64,000 nt of DNA from Ruania rhizosphaerae (GCF_009805705.1 NZ_VSMB01000002.1:248001-312000), one strand, 5' to 3'; positions 45,591-54,238 are shown, counted from the first letter of the stretch. Notes: generated by a model from the letters alone, not told the origin. Numbers and translations: made by a program.

Positions 45591-46898
45591 TCAGCGACGC
45601 CTGCGCCGGCGCCCCACCACCACCAGCGACCCGGGCGGCAGGACCTTGTCCGGGTCCAGTCGTTTCGGCACGGCGTTGAGGAAGATCGCGAACACCGGGG
45701 GGCGGCGCTGGGCCAGCTCGAGCCGGCCTCCGTCGGCAGTGACGAGGTCGCGCGCGAGCCCGAGTCCGAGCCCGGTGCCCTTGCCGGAGGTGACGTGCCG
45801 TTCGAAGATCCGCGGTGCGAGGTCGTCGGCCACGCCGGGTCCCTCGTCGGCAACCTCGATCACCACTCCCGTGTCGGCACCCGACTTCGAGGGCCGCACC
45901 CGCACCGAGGTGGTGCCCTCGCCGTACTTGAGGGAGTTCTCCAGCAGCGTCGCCAGCACCTGCGCCAGCGCACCCGGGGTCGCCAGCACCGAGATGTCCT
46001 TGGCGTCACCGAATTCAAGGGTCCGACCGACTCGGGCGTAGGTGGGCACCCATTCGTCACGCTGCTGGTCGAAGACCTCGTCCAGGTGCAGCGCCTCGGT
46101 GGTGCCGCCGTCAGCCTTTCGGGAGGCTTTCAGCAGGTCGCCGACCACATGGACCAGCCGTTCCACCTGCTCCAGGGAGATGCGCGCCTCCTCCCTGACC
46201 TCCTCGTCGTCGCTGAGTAGTTGGATCTCCTCCAACCGCATCGACAGCGCCGTCAACGGGGTGCGCAGCTGGTGGGAGACGTTCGCGGCGAACTGACGCT
46301 CGGCAGCGATCCGGCCAGCCAACCGGTCCGAGGTCCGCGCCAGCTCAGCGGCGACGAGATCGATCTCCTCCACCCCAGACGGTTCCAGGCGCGGCCGGAC
46401 CTGCCCGGAACCGATCTGCTCGGCACTGGCGGCCAGGTAGATCAGCGGTGCCGCCAGCCGCCGGGCCAGGCGCAACGCCACCATGGCTGCCCCCGCGAAG
46501 GCCAGCACACTCAGTCCGGTGACGAGGAACACGACCTGCGCTCCCCGCCAGAACAGCAAGGACCCACTGACCTCCAAGACGACCAGCGCACCCGAGGGTG
46601 AGGTGCTGGAGGCGGCGAACGTCTCGTCCGAGGGCCCCACGTCCGGACCGGCGATGACCACTTCGCCGTTGGGCATCTCGATCGTGATCCGGGCAGGGGT
46701 GCCCGAGTCCTCGTCCACCCACCGGTCCAGGTAGTCCTGGTCCACCGGCGCGTTCAGCCCGATGCGTCCCTCGACCGATCGCGTCACCGACTCGGTCCGC
46801 ACCTGCAGATTCTGACGGATGCTCTCCTGCTCCTTGAGCGCCCCGAAAATCCCCATCGGAAGTCCGAGGAACATGACGGCGACGGTCACAGCCGCCAT
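45591..46898 (-). CDS. Sensor histidine kinase (OmpR-class partner)
   Basis: A 435-residue kinase. TM1 is about 3-20, an extracytoplasmic sensor about 22-112, TM2 about 121-141, HAMP about 143-195. The dimerisation domain has FAANVSHQLRTPLTAL with phospho-acceptor His209. The ATPase part has N-box LLENSLKYGEG (about 305) and G-boxes VADEGPGVADDL and GKGTGLGLGLARDLV. No N-terminal basic residues precede TM1 with the ATG at 46898. An in-frame CTG at 46925, just after the regulator's stop, would add LRRRVLTVA, which looks more natural. The C-terminus ends in a run of six Arg. Confidence 0.9.
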   Translation of the reverse strand: MAAVTVAVMFLGLPMGIFGALKEQESIRQNLQVRTESVTRSVEGRIGLNAPVDQDYLDRWVDEDSGTPARITIEMPNGEVVIAGPDVGPSDETFAASSTSPSGALVVLEVSGSLLFWRGAQVVFLVTGLSVLAFAGAAMVALRLARRLAAPLIYLAASAEQIGSGQVRPRLEPSGVEEIDLVAAELARTSDRLAGRIAAERQFAANVSHQLRTPLTALSMRLEEIQLLSDDEEVREEARISLEQVERLVHVVGDLLKASRKADGGTTEALHLDEVFDQQRDEWVPTYARVGRTLEFGDAKDISVLATPGALAQVLATLLENSLKYGEGTTSVRVRPSKSGADTGVVIEVADEGPGVADDLAPRIFERHVTSGKGTGLGLGLARDLVTADGGRLELAQRRPPVFAIFLNAVPKRLDPDKVLPPGSLVVVGRRRRRR

Positions 46899-46926
46899 CG
46901 CGACCGTCAGGACGCGTCGGCGCAGG

Positions 46927-47610
46927 TCAGCTCACCCCGTCCTCAAACCGGAATCCCATGCCACGGATGGTGGAGATGTAGCGGGGCGCGTTCGCATCGT
47001 CGCCGAGCTTGCGGCGCAGCCACGAGACGTGCATGTCGAGGGTCTTGGTCGACCCGTTGGGATCGGAGGCCCACACCTCCCGCATCAGCGTGTCCCGCGA
47101 GACGACCGAACCGGCCTCACGCACCAGCACCCGCAGCAGCTCGAACTCCTTGGCCGTCAGCTGCAGCTCGCGCTCACCCTGGAACGCGCGGTGGGCGGCC
47201 GCATCCACCCGGACGTCCTGGGCGCCGATCTCCTCCGACTCCACCCCGTCCGCTCCCGCGCGCCGCAGCAGCGCCCGCACCCGTGCGAGCAGTTCAGCCA
47301 GCCGGAACGGCTTGGTCACGTAGTCGTCGGCGCCGGCGTCGAGCCCGACCACCAGGTCGACCTCGTCGGCGCGCGCGGTCAGGACCAGGATCGGGGTGGT
47401 CATTCCCTGGTTCCGGATCCACCGGGCCACGTCGAGGCCATCCATGTCGGGCAGGCCCAGATCGAGGACGAACAGGTCCGCGTGGCTGGCTTCATCGATC
47501 GCCCCACGGCCCGTGCCGTGCACCGACACGTCATACCCCTCACGCGTCAGCGCCCGGGCCAGCGGCTCGGCAATGGCCGGGTCATCTTCTGCTAATAGAA
47601 CTCGGGTCAC
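46927..47610 (-). CDS. OmpR/PhoB-family response regulator
   Basis: A 227-residue regulator. The receiver has acidic AEDD (7-10), phospho-Asp50 in LFVLDLGLPDMDG, T78 in VLTARADE and Lys100 in YVTKPFRLAELLARV. The winged helix (about 130-225) includes LTAKEFELLRVLVREAGSVV, LMREVWASDPNGSTKTLDMH and RYISTIRGMGFRFE. It is the first gene of the two-component operon; the kinase starts within 30 bp of its stop. Confidence 0.95.
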   Translation of the reverse strand: MTRVLLAEDDPAIAEPLARALTREGYDVSVHGTGRGAIDEASHADLFVLDLGLPDMDGLDVARWIRNQGMTTPILVLTARADEVDLVVGLDAGADDYVTKPFRLAELLARVRALLRRAGADGVESEEIGAQDVRVDAAAHRAFQGERELQLTAKEFELLRVLVREAGSVVSRDTLMREVWASDPNGSTKTLDMHVSWLRRKLGDDANAPRYISTIRGMGFRFEDGVS

Positions 47611-47722
47611 AGTGCCATGCTAATGCCATGGCCTGCCCGTCGTGCCAGATCGACCCGGCCGACTTCTCCCTTTCGCCAGGTCAGAGGCCGCCCCGGAGGG
47701 CGGACCAGAACTCACCGGTCGT

Positions 47723-48751
47723 TCACTCCCGACGGCGCACGAGGACCGGGTGCACCTCTCCGAGTCCCGGAACGGCGCGGCCGGCCAAGGGTTCCAGCAC
47801 CACGCCCTGGGCGGTGGAGTCACCTTCCAGCAATGCCGCAGAGACGTCGTCCATCAGGACGCAGCCCGGATCGGCGATATCGGTCAGCCGAGAGGCGAGA
47901 TTCACCACCGGTCCGAAGATGTCACCCGAGCGTGACAGGACGCGCCCCCACACCACCGACCCGCGCACCGGCAGGTCCCGTTCGGCCATCGCACCCACCA
48001 GCCCCGTCGCGGTGCGCACACCGGTGAGCAGGTCGTCGGCCACGAACAACACCGCATCACCGATGGTCTTGACCACCCGCCCGCCGTGCTGCGCGACGAC
48101 ATCACGCGCCACGGTCTCGAAGTCCTGGACCAGTGTCGTCAACGCGGCCCGGTCCATATCGGCCGCACGCGTGGTGTAGGAGACGATATCGATGAAACCG
48201 ACAGCCCGTTCCAGCGGAAGCTGCCCCGGATCGGGCGCCTCGTTGCCGAGCAGCGCGACGTCCTTGTCGATCCGCCCGAGCAGCGCCACGAGCTGGCGCC
48301 GCCAGGCGTAGTCGAGCTGGTCGCGCAGCATCGGACTCAGTTCGACCAGCCGGTCCAGCACCACCAGCCGAGCACTGACGTCGTCCAGGGAGTAGCGCAC
48401 GGTGGCGTCCTGCACGAGCGCCTCGACCTGCCACAGCACGAGCCTGTCCATGGAGTGCCCGAGCGCACGCACGAGGTCCTGCGCTGTGGTCAGGCTCATC
48501 CCGCCCTCGGTGACGACGTCCACGAGGTCGCGCAATGCGGTCACGTCGGCGTCGGTGAACGGGTGCGCGTCAGCGGGCACGTCGGCGAACCCGAGGGCAC
48601 GCCAGTAGTTGTGCACGAGGTGCTGGGGTACTTCGGCGGCCGCGGCGAACTCCGCCACAGTCATCGTTCCGGGCCCACCGAGCAAGCGTTCCTCGTGACG
48701 ACGGAGGGTCGACGGCGCGGCCTCGGGGCTCGGGTCGGTCTCCTCGTTCAC
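47723..48751 (-). CDS. Class III adenylate cyclase with N-terminal regulatory domain (Rv1264-like)
   Basis: A 342-residue cytosolic cyclase. The N-terminal ~160 residues match the all-helical regulatory domain of Rv1264-type enzymes (MTVAEFAAAAEVPQHLVHNY, FTDADVTALRDLVDVV). The catalytic domain (about 175-340) has AVGFIDIVSYTTRAADMDR (first metal Asp), VVKTIGDAVLFVADD (second metal Asp) and GPVVNLASRLTDIADPG (Asn/Arg transition-state site). It makes cAMP from ATP. In mycobacteria this domain pair responds to pH; here that is inference. Confidence 0.9.
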   Translation of the reverse strand: MNEETDPSPEAAPSTLRRHEERLLGGPGTMTVAEFAAAAEVPQHLVHNYWRALGFADVPADAHPFTDADVTALRDLVDVVTEGGMSLTTAQDLVRALGHSMDRLVLWQVEALVQDATVRYSLDDVSARLVVLDRLVELSPMLRDQLDYAWRRQLVALLGRIDKDVALLGNEAPDPGQLPLERAVGFIDIVSYTTRAADMDRAALTTLVQDFETVARDVVAQHGGRVVKTIGDAVLFVADDLLTGVRTATGLVGAMAERDLPVRGSVVWGRVLSRSGDIFGPVVNLASRLTDIADPGCVLMDDVSAALLEGDSTAQGVVLEPLAGRAVPGLGEVHPVLVRRRE

Positions 48752-48787
48752 ACCGCCGAGGGTAGCCGGTCGGGCTGGAGTTCAGCT

Positions 48788-48801
48788 GGGACCTGAGTCC
48801 C
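48788..48801 (-). terminator. Short hairpin after the GntR gene
   Basis: GGGAC/GTCCC around CTGA, with flanking GCTG/CAGC pairing across a one-base bulge, just past the GntR stop at 48809. Confidence 0.4.
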
Positions 48802-48808
48802 GCAGCGC

Positions 48809-49474
48809 TCAGGAGCCGGCCAGCTTCTCCTGCAGGCGCTGCACGGCGTCGTCCAGGTGATGGCTGATGACGGCGTCCATCGCCTCGGGTGTTCCGGTGC
48901 GGATGGTCTCGCGCCACTCCTCGTGCTCGCGTACCTGTTCGGCCAGATCCGGATAGGTGGTCTGCAGCTCGCCGAGGCAGATCCGGGTCTCGACCAGCAG
49001 GGTGCGCATCGCCCGGGCCAGCCTCGGGCTGTCCGCGGCGTCGACGAACACCTCGTGGAAGATCTGGTCGGCGTTGGACACGGCGGTGGCGTCCCCGCGA
49101 TCAGCAGCACGGGCCATCGTCTGCAGCGGGCGACCCAGAGCCCGCCATGCCGCGTCCCGGTCACCGGCGAGGATCAACCGGCCGGCTCCGCGTTCGATCG
49201 CGGCCCTGGTGCGGTACACGTCCACCATGTCGGTCAGGGTCAGCTCGGGTACGAAGATCCCGCGATGGCGGACGCTGTGCGCGATCCCCTCGGAGACCAG
49301 TCGCTGCAACGCCTCTCGCACGGGTCCGCGGGAGACCTCGAAGCGGGTCGCGATCTCGGCCTCGCCGAGCTGCTCGCCCGGGGCGAGGGTGCCGGCGAGG
49401 ATCGCCGATCGCAGCTGTTCGGCGATCAGCTCGGCGGTCGACATCCGGTGCGCAGGTGAGGGTTCAGGGAGCAT
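48809..49474 (-). CDS. GntR-family regulator, FCD subfamily
   Basis: A 221-residue repressor. The winged helix (about residues 11-75) has LIAEQLRSAILAGTLAPGEQ, LGEAEIATRFEVSRGPVREA and LQRLVSEGIAHSVRHRGIFV. The FCD effector domain (about 85-215) has YRTRAAIERGAG, NADQIFHEVFVDAADSPRLA and the metal/ligand His residues near HHLDDAVQRL. ATG at 49474 is chosen for GAGG 5 nt upstream. FCD regulators bind ATTGT-nn-ACAAT-like palindromes; two such sites lie at 51123-51134 and 55530-55541, so it probably controls the whole island in response to a carboxylic acid. Confidence 0.9.
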   Translation of the reverse strand: MLPEPSPAHRMSTAELIAEQLRSAILAGTLAPGEQLGEAEIATRFEVSRGPVREALQRLVSEGIAHSVRHRGIFVPELTLTDMVDVYRTRAAIERGAGRLILAGDRDAAWRALGRPLQTMARAADRGDATAVSNADQIFHEVFVDAADSPRLARAMRTLLVETRICLGELQTTYPDLAEQVREHEEWRETIRTGTPEAMDAVISHHLDDAVQRLQEKLAGS

Positions 49475-49527
49475 GGTCACCTCGGCCGGCGTCGTCCCGG
49501 CGGCCAGTGGTCGAGCCCGGGCAGCGC

Positions 49528-50247
49528 TCACGCAGCATGGTCGCCTCCGAAGAGCGCCCCGAGCGCCGGGTGCTGAGCCCGCTGGCCCACCAGTCGCAGC
49601 CCTTCCCATACCGTCACTTGGTTCGCGGTGAGCACCGGTTTACCCAACCGTTCCTCCAGCATCGGCAACTCACGCAGGGTGTGCATCGCGGTGTCCGGGA
49701 TCAGCAATGCCTCGGCGTCGGGGTGGTCGTTCACCTCGGCGAGTGCGAGCACCCGCTCACCGCTCAAGCGCCCCACCTCGGCAGCCGTGTCGATCCCGGC
49801 GCTGCTGGTGCTGACCACCTCAACCCCGGCAGAGGCGAGGAAATCGACGAACAGGGACGCGACGTCGTCGGGGTAGCTGGCCGCCACGGCCACCTTCCTC
49901 ACGCCCAGGGCGTGGCAGGCGTGGGTGAAGGCGAAGCTGGTGCTGGAGGCGGGGACGCCCGCTGCCTCGGCGAGCTGACGGACCTGGTGAGCTGCGCCGT
50001 CGGGGCGGTAGACGAAGCTGCCGGAGGTGCAGGCCCACACCACGGCCTGCGGGTGATCGGCCGCGAGTTGGTGGGCGCCGGCGGCCAGCCGCTGCGGGCT
50101 GCCCAGGTCGAGCAGTTCGGGGACGGCGTGCAGGTCGGTGCCGTAGATGTGGGTCACGGCCAGGTGTACCCCGAGCAGCCCGGCGGCGTAGGGGTAGTCG
50201 TCCTCGGCGGCATGGTCGGGGTAGATGAACCCGATGGTGGTGGTCAT
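49528..50247 (-). CDS. Maleate isomerase/Asp-Glu racemase-superfamily protein lacking the second Cys
   Basis: A 239-residue protein of the maleate isomerase/arylmalonate decarboxylase fold. TIGFIYPDHAAEDDYPYAAG opens it, VVWACTSGSFVY (about residue 72) has the first catalytic Cys, and KPVLTANQVTVWEGLRLVG (about 205) the family C-end. At the second Cys position it reads LLIPDTAMHTL, with no Cys, unlike its neighbour at 50244. It may therefore catalyse a related reaction or bind substrate. ATG at 50247 overlaps the upstream paralogue's stop by 4 bp. Confidence 0.8.
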   Translation of the reverse strand: MTTTIGFIYPDHAAEDDYPYAAGLLGVHLAVTHIYGTDLHAVPELLDLGSPQRLAAGAHQLAADHPQAVVWACTSGSFVYRPDGAAHQVRQLAEAAGVPASSTSFAFTHACHALGVRKVAVAASYPDDVASLFVDFLASAGVEVVSTSSAGIDTAAEVGRLSGERVLALAEVNDHPDAEALLIPDTAMHTLRELPMLEERLGKPVLTANQVTVWEGLRLVGQRAQHPALGALFGGDHAA

Positions 50248-51083
50248 GGGCGGGGTTCCTGTACGGGTGGTGCCATGTGGTCGGGGCGAGGGACATCCTC
50301 GGGTGAGAGGCCGTCGTCGGGGGTCGTGTTTTCTGGTGAAGGCGCGAAGACGGAGCTGAGCCATTGCCCTGGCCCCATCATCGGCAGTCCCATCCGGGCC
50401 AGGCAGGCCCAGATGGTCAGCTGGTTCGCGGTGAGCACGGGCTTGCCGAGGCGCCGTTCCAGCGGGTCGATCACATCGTAGGTGGGCAGGTTGGTGCAGG
50501 AGACGAACACTGCCTGCGACTCGGGCGCATCGGCGGCCATGATCCGCTCGGCCACCGTGCGGTAGTTGACCTTCCAGATCCCGCCACCCAGGCCCAGGTG
50601 GTTGGAGCGGATGACGTCCACACCGAGCTCGGCCAGGTAGGCGTGCAGTCGCAGAGTGAGGGGCTCGTCGTAGGGGGTGATGACGCTGATCCGGCTCAGG
50701 TCCAGCGCCCGGATCGCCTCGGCTAGTGCGCCGGAGGTGGTGAGCGCGGCGGGAGCACCCGCCTCCAGGATCGCCTCGACCAGGCTGCGCTCGTAGCCGA
50801 GGCCGTGGATGAAGCTGCCGGAGTTGCACAGGTAGGCCACGACTTCGGGCTCGGTGCCCAGTACGTCCTGGGTGGCGCGCCGCAGGTGAGTGCGATCGGA
50901 GACCCGCTCGGCCATCTCCAGGCTCACCGGGACCGGCTCGAACGGGGTGCGCGCCAGGTGCAGGCTCACCTCGAGCGGGCACCACCGCCACAGTTCCCGT
51001 TCCAGCGCCAGGTCGAACGGCGCGATGATCCCGATGCCACGTTGAGCCAGCGGTCCTTCGAACTCCGCGCCGTCCAGTTCCAA
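50244..51083 (-). CDS. Maleate isomerase-like Asp/Glu racemase-superfamily enzyme
   Basis: A 279-residue protein. Both catalytic Cys are present: YLCNSGSFIHG (about residue 93) and AVFVSCTNLPTYD (about 193). RISVITPYDEPLTLRLHAYL and LGVDVIRSNHLGLGG lie between, and KPVLTANQLTIWACLARMG follows. The last 35 residues are an extra Pro-rich tail. Known members isomerise maleate to fumarate or decarboxylate/racemise related dicarboxylates through a Cys-derived intermediate. It is the first gene of the 51083-48809 operon, with the paralogue and the GntR gene downstream. Confidence 0.83.
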   Translation of the reverse strand: MELDGAEFEGPLAQRGIGIIAPFDLALERELWRWCPLEVSLHLARTPFEPVPVSLEMAERVSDRTHLRRATQDVLGTEPEVVAYLCNSGSFIHGLGYERSLVEAILEAGAPAALTTSGALAEAIRALDLSRISVITPYDEPLTLRLHAYLAELGVDVIRSNHLGLGGGIWKVNYRTVAERIMAADAPESQAVFVSCTNLPTYDVIDPLERRLGKPVLTANQLTIWACLARMGLPMMGPGQWLSSVFAPSPENTTPDDGLSPEDVPRPDHMAPPVQEPRP

Positions 51084-51122
51084 TACCGGCCTCCCGAGAA
51101 CACGAACCCACGCCGGATTCGG

Positions 51123-51160
51123 ATTGTTGACAATAGTACGACCCGCTCATACGTTGTCAA
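51123..51160. promoter_or_regulatory. Overlapping divergent promoters with GntR-type operator
   Basis: On the plus strand TTGACA (51127-51132), a 17-bp spacer and TACGTT (51150-51155) put the transcript start at or next to the GTG at 51162. On the minus strand TTGACA (complement of 51155-51160), a 16-bp spacer and TACTAT (complement of 51133-51138) serve the 51083 gene. The palindrome ATTGTTGACAAT at 51123-51134 overlaps the plus -35 and minus -10 boxes, so bound repressor would shut both. Confidence 0.75.
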
Positions 51161-51161
51161 T

Positions 51162-52142
51162 GTGTCTGAGCCAGCCCGCGTCCTCGTCCTGCACGAGGGA
51201 TCCCAGCCCCGCTCCCCCGGCCTGGATACGGTCTCCGGCCTGGCCGACGTCTCCTTCGCCGACGAGGCCCACCTCGCCGATGCCCTGCCCGGGGCGGAGG
51301 TGCTGTACCTGCACCATTTCCTCAGCCATGCGCTCCGCGGGGCCTGGCCGGCGGCCGATGCGCTGCGGTGGGTGCACGTGGCAGCCGCGGGCGTGGACCC
51401 GGTGCTCTTCGAGGACCTGATCGCCAGCGACGTGAGGGTGACCAACTCACGCGGCGTGTTCGACGACGCGATCGCCGAGTATGTGCTCGGGCAGATCATC
51501 TCCGGCGCCAAGGGGTTCCGGCACTCGTGGGACGCCCAGCGTGAGCACCGGTGGCAGCATCGCGAGTCCGACCGGGTGGCCGGGCAGCGCGTGCTGGTGG
51601 TGGGCACCGGTGCCATCGGGCGCTCCATCGCGCGACTGCTGCGCGCGGTGGGGATCGAGGTGCGCGGGGCCGGGCGGCGCGTGATCACCGACGATCCGGA
51701 CTTCGGGCACGTCACCGACGATCTGCTCGGCGCCCTGCCCGAGTTCGACTGGGTGGTGGCCGTGGCACCGCTGACCGAGAGCACCCGCGGGATGTTCGAC
51801 GCGCAGGCGTTCGCCGCGATGGGCGAGCATGCGCGGCTGATCAACGTCGGCCGCGGGGAGCTGGTCCGCACCGGTGACCTGGTGCGCGCCCTGGAGGAGG
51901 GCGCCATCGCCGGGGCAGTCCTCGATGTGACCGACCCCGAGCCGCTACCCGCCGACCATCCACTGTGGAGCCTGCCTGGCGTGAGCATCAGCGCCCACCA
52001 GTCTGGAGACGTGCGAGGCTGGCGGGACGAGCTCGACGCCCTGTTCGCCGACAACCTCGGCAGGTGGCAGCGGGGGGAAGAGTTGCGCAACGTCGTCGAT
52101 ACCGAGCTCGGTTACGTGCCCACCACGAGGAGCCAGACGTGA
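51162..52142 (+). CDS. D-isomer-specific 2-hydroxyacid dehydrogenase
   Basis: A 326-residue NAD(P)-dependent dehydrogenase. The catalytic half has VHVAAAGVDPVLFEDLIASD and VTNSRGVFDDAIAEYVLGQI. The NAD domain has QRVLVVGTGAIGRSIARLLR (GxGxxG, about residue 145). INVGRGELVRTGDL holds the catalytic Arg (about 230), AVLDVTDPEPLPADHPLW the Glu (about 260) and SAHQSGD the His. The GTG at 51162 starts about 7 nt after a -10 box, so the mRNA may be leaderless. Its stop overlaps the amidase GTG by 4 bp. It reduces or oxidises a 2-keto/2-hydroxy acid in the island's pathway. Confidence 0.9.
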   Translation: MSEPARVLVLHEGSQPRSPGLDTVSGLADVSFADEAHLADALPGAEVLYLHHFLSHALRGAWPAADALRWVHVAAAGVDPVLFEDLIASDVRVTNSRGVFDDAIAEYVLGQIISGAKGFRHSWDAQREHRWQHRESDRVAGQRVLVVGTGAIGRSIARLLRAVGIEVRGAGRRVITDDPDFGHVTDDLLGALPEFDWVVAVAPLTESTRGMFDAQAFAAMGEHARLINVGRGELVRTGDLVRALEEGAIAGAVLDVTDPEPLPADHPLWSLPGVSISAHQSGDVRGWRDELDALFADNLGRWQRGEELRNVVDTELGYVPTTRSQT

Positions 52143-53509
52143 ACCCGAACGAGATGACCGCCGTCGAGCTGGTGACCGCCTACGGCAGCGGCACCCTCAG
52201 CCCGGTGGAGGCCACCGAGGCGTGCCTGGAAGCGATCGAGGCACGCAACGACCAGCTGAACGCATACTGCCTGGTCGATGCCGAGAACGCCCTGGCGCAA
52301 GCGCGCGAGTCCGAGCAGCGGTGGCACTCCGGCCATGTGCAGGGGCTCCTCGACGGCGTCCCGATCTCCATCAAGGACATCTTCCTCACGAAGGGGTGGC
52401 CCACGCTGCGCGGGTCGGCCGCCGTCTCACCGGACCAGCCGTGGGAGGTCGACTCCCCCGTGGCCGCACGGTTGCGGGAGGACGGCATGGTCTTCCTCGG
52501 CAAGACCACCACGCCCGAGTTGGCGTGGAAGGCCACTACCGACTCCCCCGCGTTCGGCATCACGCGCAACCCGGTGGACCCGGCGTTGACCGCAGGAGGA
52601 TCGTCCGGCGGCTCAGCCGCGGCCGTGGCGGCGGGCATGGGGCCGGTCTCCGTGGGGACCGACGGCGGAGGTTCCGTCCGCATCCCAGCCTCGTTCTGCG
52701 GGATCGTGGCCCTCAAACCCACGCATGGGCGGATTCCGCTGTACCCGGCAAGTCCGTTCGGGCCGTTGGCGCACGCGGGACCGATGACCCGCACCGTGGA
52801 CGACGCTGCGCTGTTAATGGACATCCTGGTGCTTCCTGATCACCGCGACCCGACCGCGCTCGCTCCGCCACGGTCGACGTATCGCGGTGAGGTGAACCGG
52901 GACGTGGCCGGGCTCGGGGTGGCGTACTCGAAGGACCTCGGATTCGCGCAGGTGGATCCCGAGGTGGCGGCCGTGGTGGACCGGGCCGTGCAAGCACTCG
53001 CCGGCGCAGGGCTGGTGGTGACCGAGGCCGACCCGGACATCGAGGACCCGATCGAGGCCTTCGAGTTGCTGTGGGCGGCAGGCGCGGCGACGCTGCTGAA
53101 CACCATGCCCGGAGCGCGGGAGGGTATCGACCCGGGACTGGGGAAGGTCTGGGACGCGGGCCTCGACGCCACCGCGGTGCAGTTCCTGCAGGCGCGGGCA
53201 GTGGCGGCCGAGCTGGGGATCCGGATGGGCGCCTTCCACCGCACCCACAACGTGCTGATCACCCCCACCATGCCCATCGCGGCGTTCGAGGCCGGGCACA
53301 ACGTTCCCCCGGGTAGCGACCTGACCAGCTGGCCGCAATGGACGCCGTTCACGTACCCGTTCAACATGACTCAGCAACCGGCGATCTCCATCCCGTGCGG
53401 GACGACGTCGGCCGGGCTGCCGGTGGGACTCCAGATCGTCGGACCGCGCCACTCCGATGATCTGGTGCTCGCAGTGGCGAGATTCGCGGAGCGGGTGCTG
53501 GCGGGCTGA
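52139..53509 (+). CDS. Amidase signature family amidohydrolase
   Basis: A 456-residue amidase. The Ser-cisSer-Lys triad is visible: Lys in VPISIKDIF (about residue 80), TAGGSSGGSAAAVAAGMGPV with cis-Ser (about 155) and VGTDGGGSVRIPASFCG with nucleophile Ser (about 180). PTMPIAAFEAGH and AISIPCGTTSAGLPVGLQIV close the fold. GTG at 52139 follows GAGGAGCCAGAC and overlaps the dehydrogenase stop. Amidases of this type hydrolyse linear or cyclic-derived carboxamides; with maleate-isomerase-like neighbours, a maleamate-like or N-acyl substrate is conceivable but unproven. Confidence 0.92.
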   Translation: MNPNEMTAVELVTAYGSGTLSPVEATEACLEAIEARNDQLNAYCLVDAENALAQARESEQRWHSGHVQGLLDGVPISIKDIFLTKGWPTLRGSAAVSPDQPWEVDSPVAARLREDGMVFLGKTTTPELAWKATTDSPAFGITRNPVDPALTAGGSSGGSAAAVAAGMGPVSVGTDGGGSVRIPASFCGIVALKPTHGRIPLYPASPFGPLAHAGPMTRTVDDAALLMDILVLPDHRDPTALAPPRSTYRGEVNRDVAGLGVAYSKDLGFAQVDPEVAAVVDRAVQALAGAGLVVTEADPDIEDPIEAFELLWAAGAATLLNTMPGAREGIDPGLGKVWDAGLDATAVQFLQARAVAAELGIRMGAFHRTHNVLITPTMPIAAFEAGHNVPPGSDLTSWPQWTPFTYPFNMTQQPAISIPCGTTSAGLPVGLQIVGPRHSDDLVLAVARFAERVLAG

Positions 53510-53565
53510 GCGCCAGCCCACCCAGGGCTAACCGGCCCATAACGCCGAGCCACCCCACCCAGAGC

Positions 53566-53624
53566 GCCGAACGCTGAGTTGTTCGGCGTTGATGCGCTCG
53601 ACGCCGAACAACTCAGCGTTCGGC
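53566..53624. terminator. Perfect 24-bp-stem hairpin between convergent genes
   Basis: Arms 53566-53589 and 53601-53624 (GCCGAACGCTGAGTTGTTCG... and its complement), 11-nt loop, between the amidase stop and the DUF3830 stop. Confidence 0.85.
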
Positions 53625-53626
53625 AC

Positions 53627-54121
53627 TCACTCCCGGGCGAAGCTGAGACTCTCGCCCTCGACCCCGCGCAACCATAGGTCGTTACAGGCGGCGGCGATCT
53701 CCTCCAGGCCGTCGGTGATGGTGGCGAAGACGTTGCCGGGCACCCACCCCATGTCGCCGTTGATGAGCAGGTTGTTGCGACCGTAGAAGATGGCGAGGTC
53801 GGTGGCCCCCTGCTCGGCGTGCGCGGCGGACCCGGTCTCGTACCCATAGGCGGGGTTGCCGATCTCCCAGGGTTCGAAGTCGAAGAGGCAGACGTCCCCG
53901 GGAATCGGGGTGACGGTCGGGTTCTCCCGGTGCGGAGCCGCCGTCAGACGAGGGACGAGCGTGTACACCTCGTTGCGGGCGTACTTGGCGTGCAGTGCTG
54001 CACCGGATTGCGGCAGCGCCTCCCACACGGCAGCGCACGAGCCGGGCGCTTCGTCCTCGAGGAGCCGCGCGCGGCAGGTGACCCCGCGGGAGTCGAGGGT
54101 GATGGTGATGTAGCGAGCCAT
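53627..54121 (-). CDS. DUF3830 (cyclophilin-like) protein
   Basis: A 164-residue protein matching DUF3830: RYITITLDSRGVTCRARLLE, CAAVWEALPQSGAALHAKYA, NEVYTLVP, PGDVCLFDFEPWEIG, DLAIFYGRNNLLINGDMGWV and PGNVFATITDGLEEIAAACN. The fold is the cyclophilin-like beta barrel, also seen in small allophanate- or hydantoin-linked proteins. In my recollection it co-occurs with amidases and Asp/Glu racemase-like genes, as here. The biochemical role is unknown. A hairpin separates it from the upstream aminotransferase gene. Confidence 0.82.
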   Translation of the reverse strand: MARYITITLDSRGVTCRARLLEDEAPGSCAAVWEALPQSGAALHAKYARNEVYTLVPRLTAAPHRENPTVTPIPGDVCLFDFEPWEIGNPAYGYETGSAAHAEQGATDLAIFYGRNNLLINGDMGWVPGNVFATITDGLEEIAAACNDLWLRGVEGESLSFARE

Positions 54122-54159
54122 GGCGATTCCTTCGCAGTCAGCCGGATCGGACGCTGGAC

Positions 54160-54226
54160 GAAATCGACGGTCATACTGCCACAGCGTGGCTATAGGGCCC
54201 TCGTTGGCAGTATGTCCGTCGATTTC
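54160..54226 (-). terminator. 22-bp-stem hairpin after the aminotransferase gene
   Basis: Arms 54160-54181 and 54205-54226 (GAAATCGACGGTCATACTGC... and its complement), one mismatch, 23-nt loop, just past the stop at 54239. Confidence 0.8.
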
Positions 54227-54238
54227 ATCCTCGTAGAG

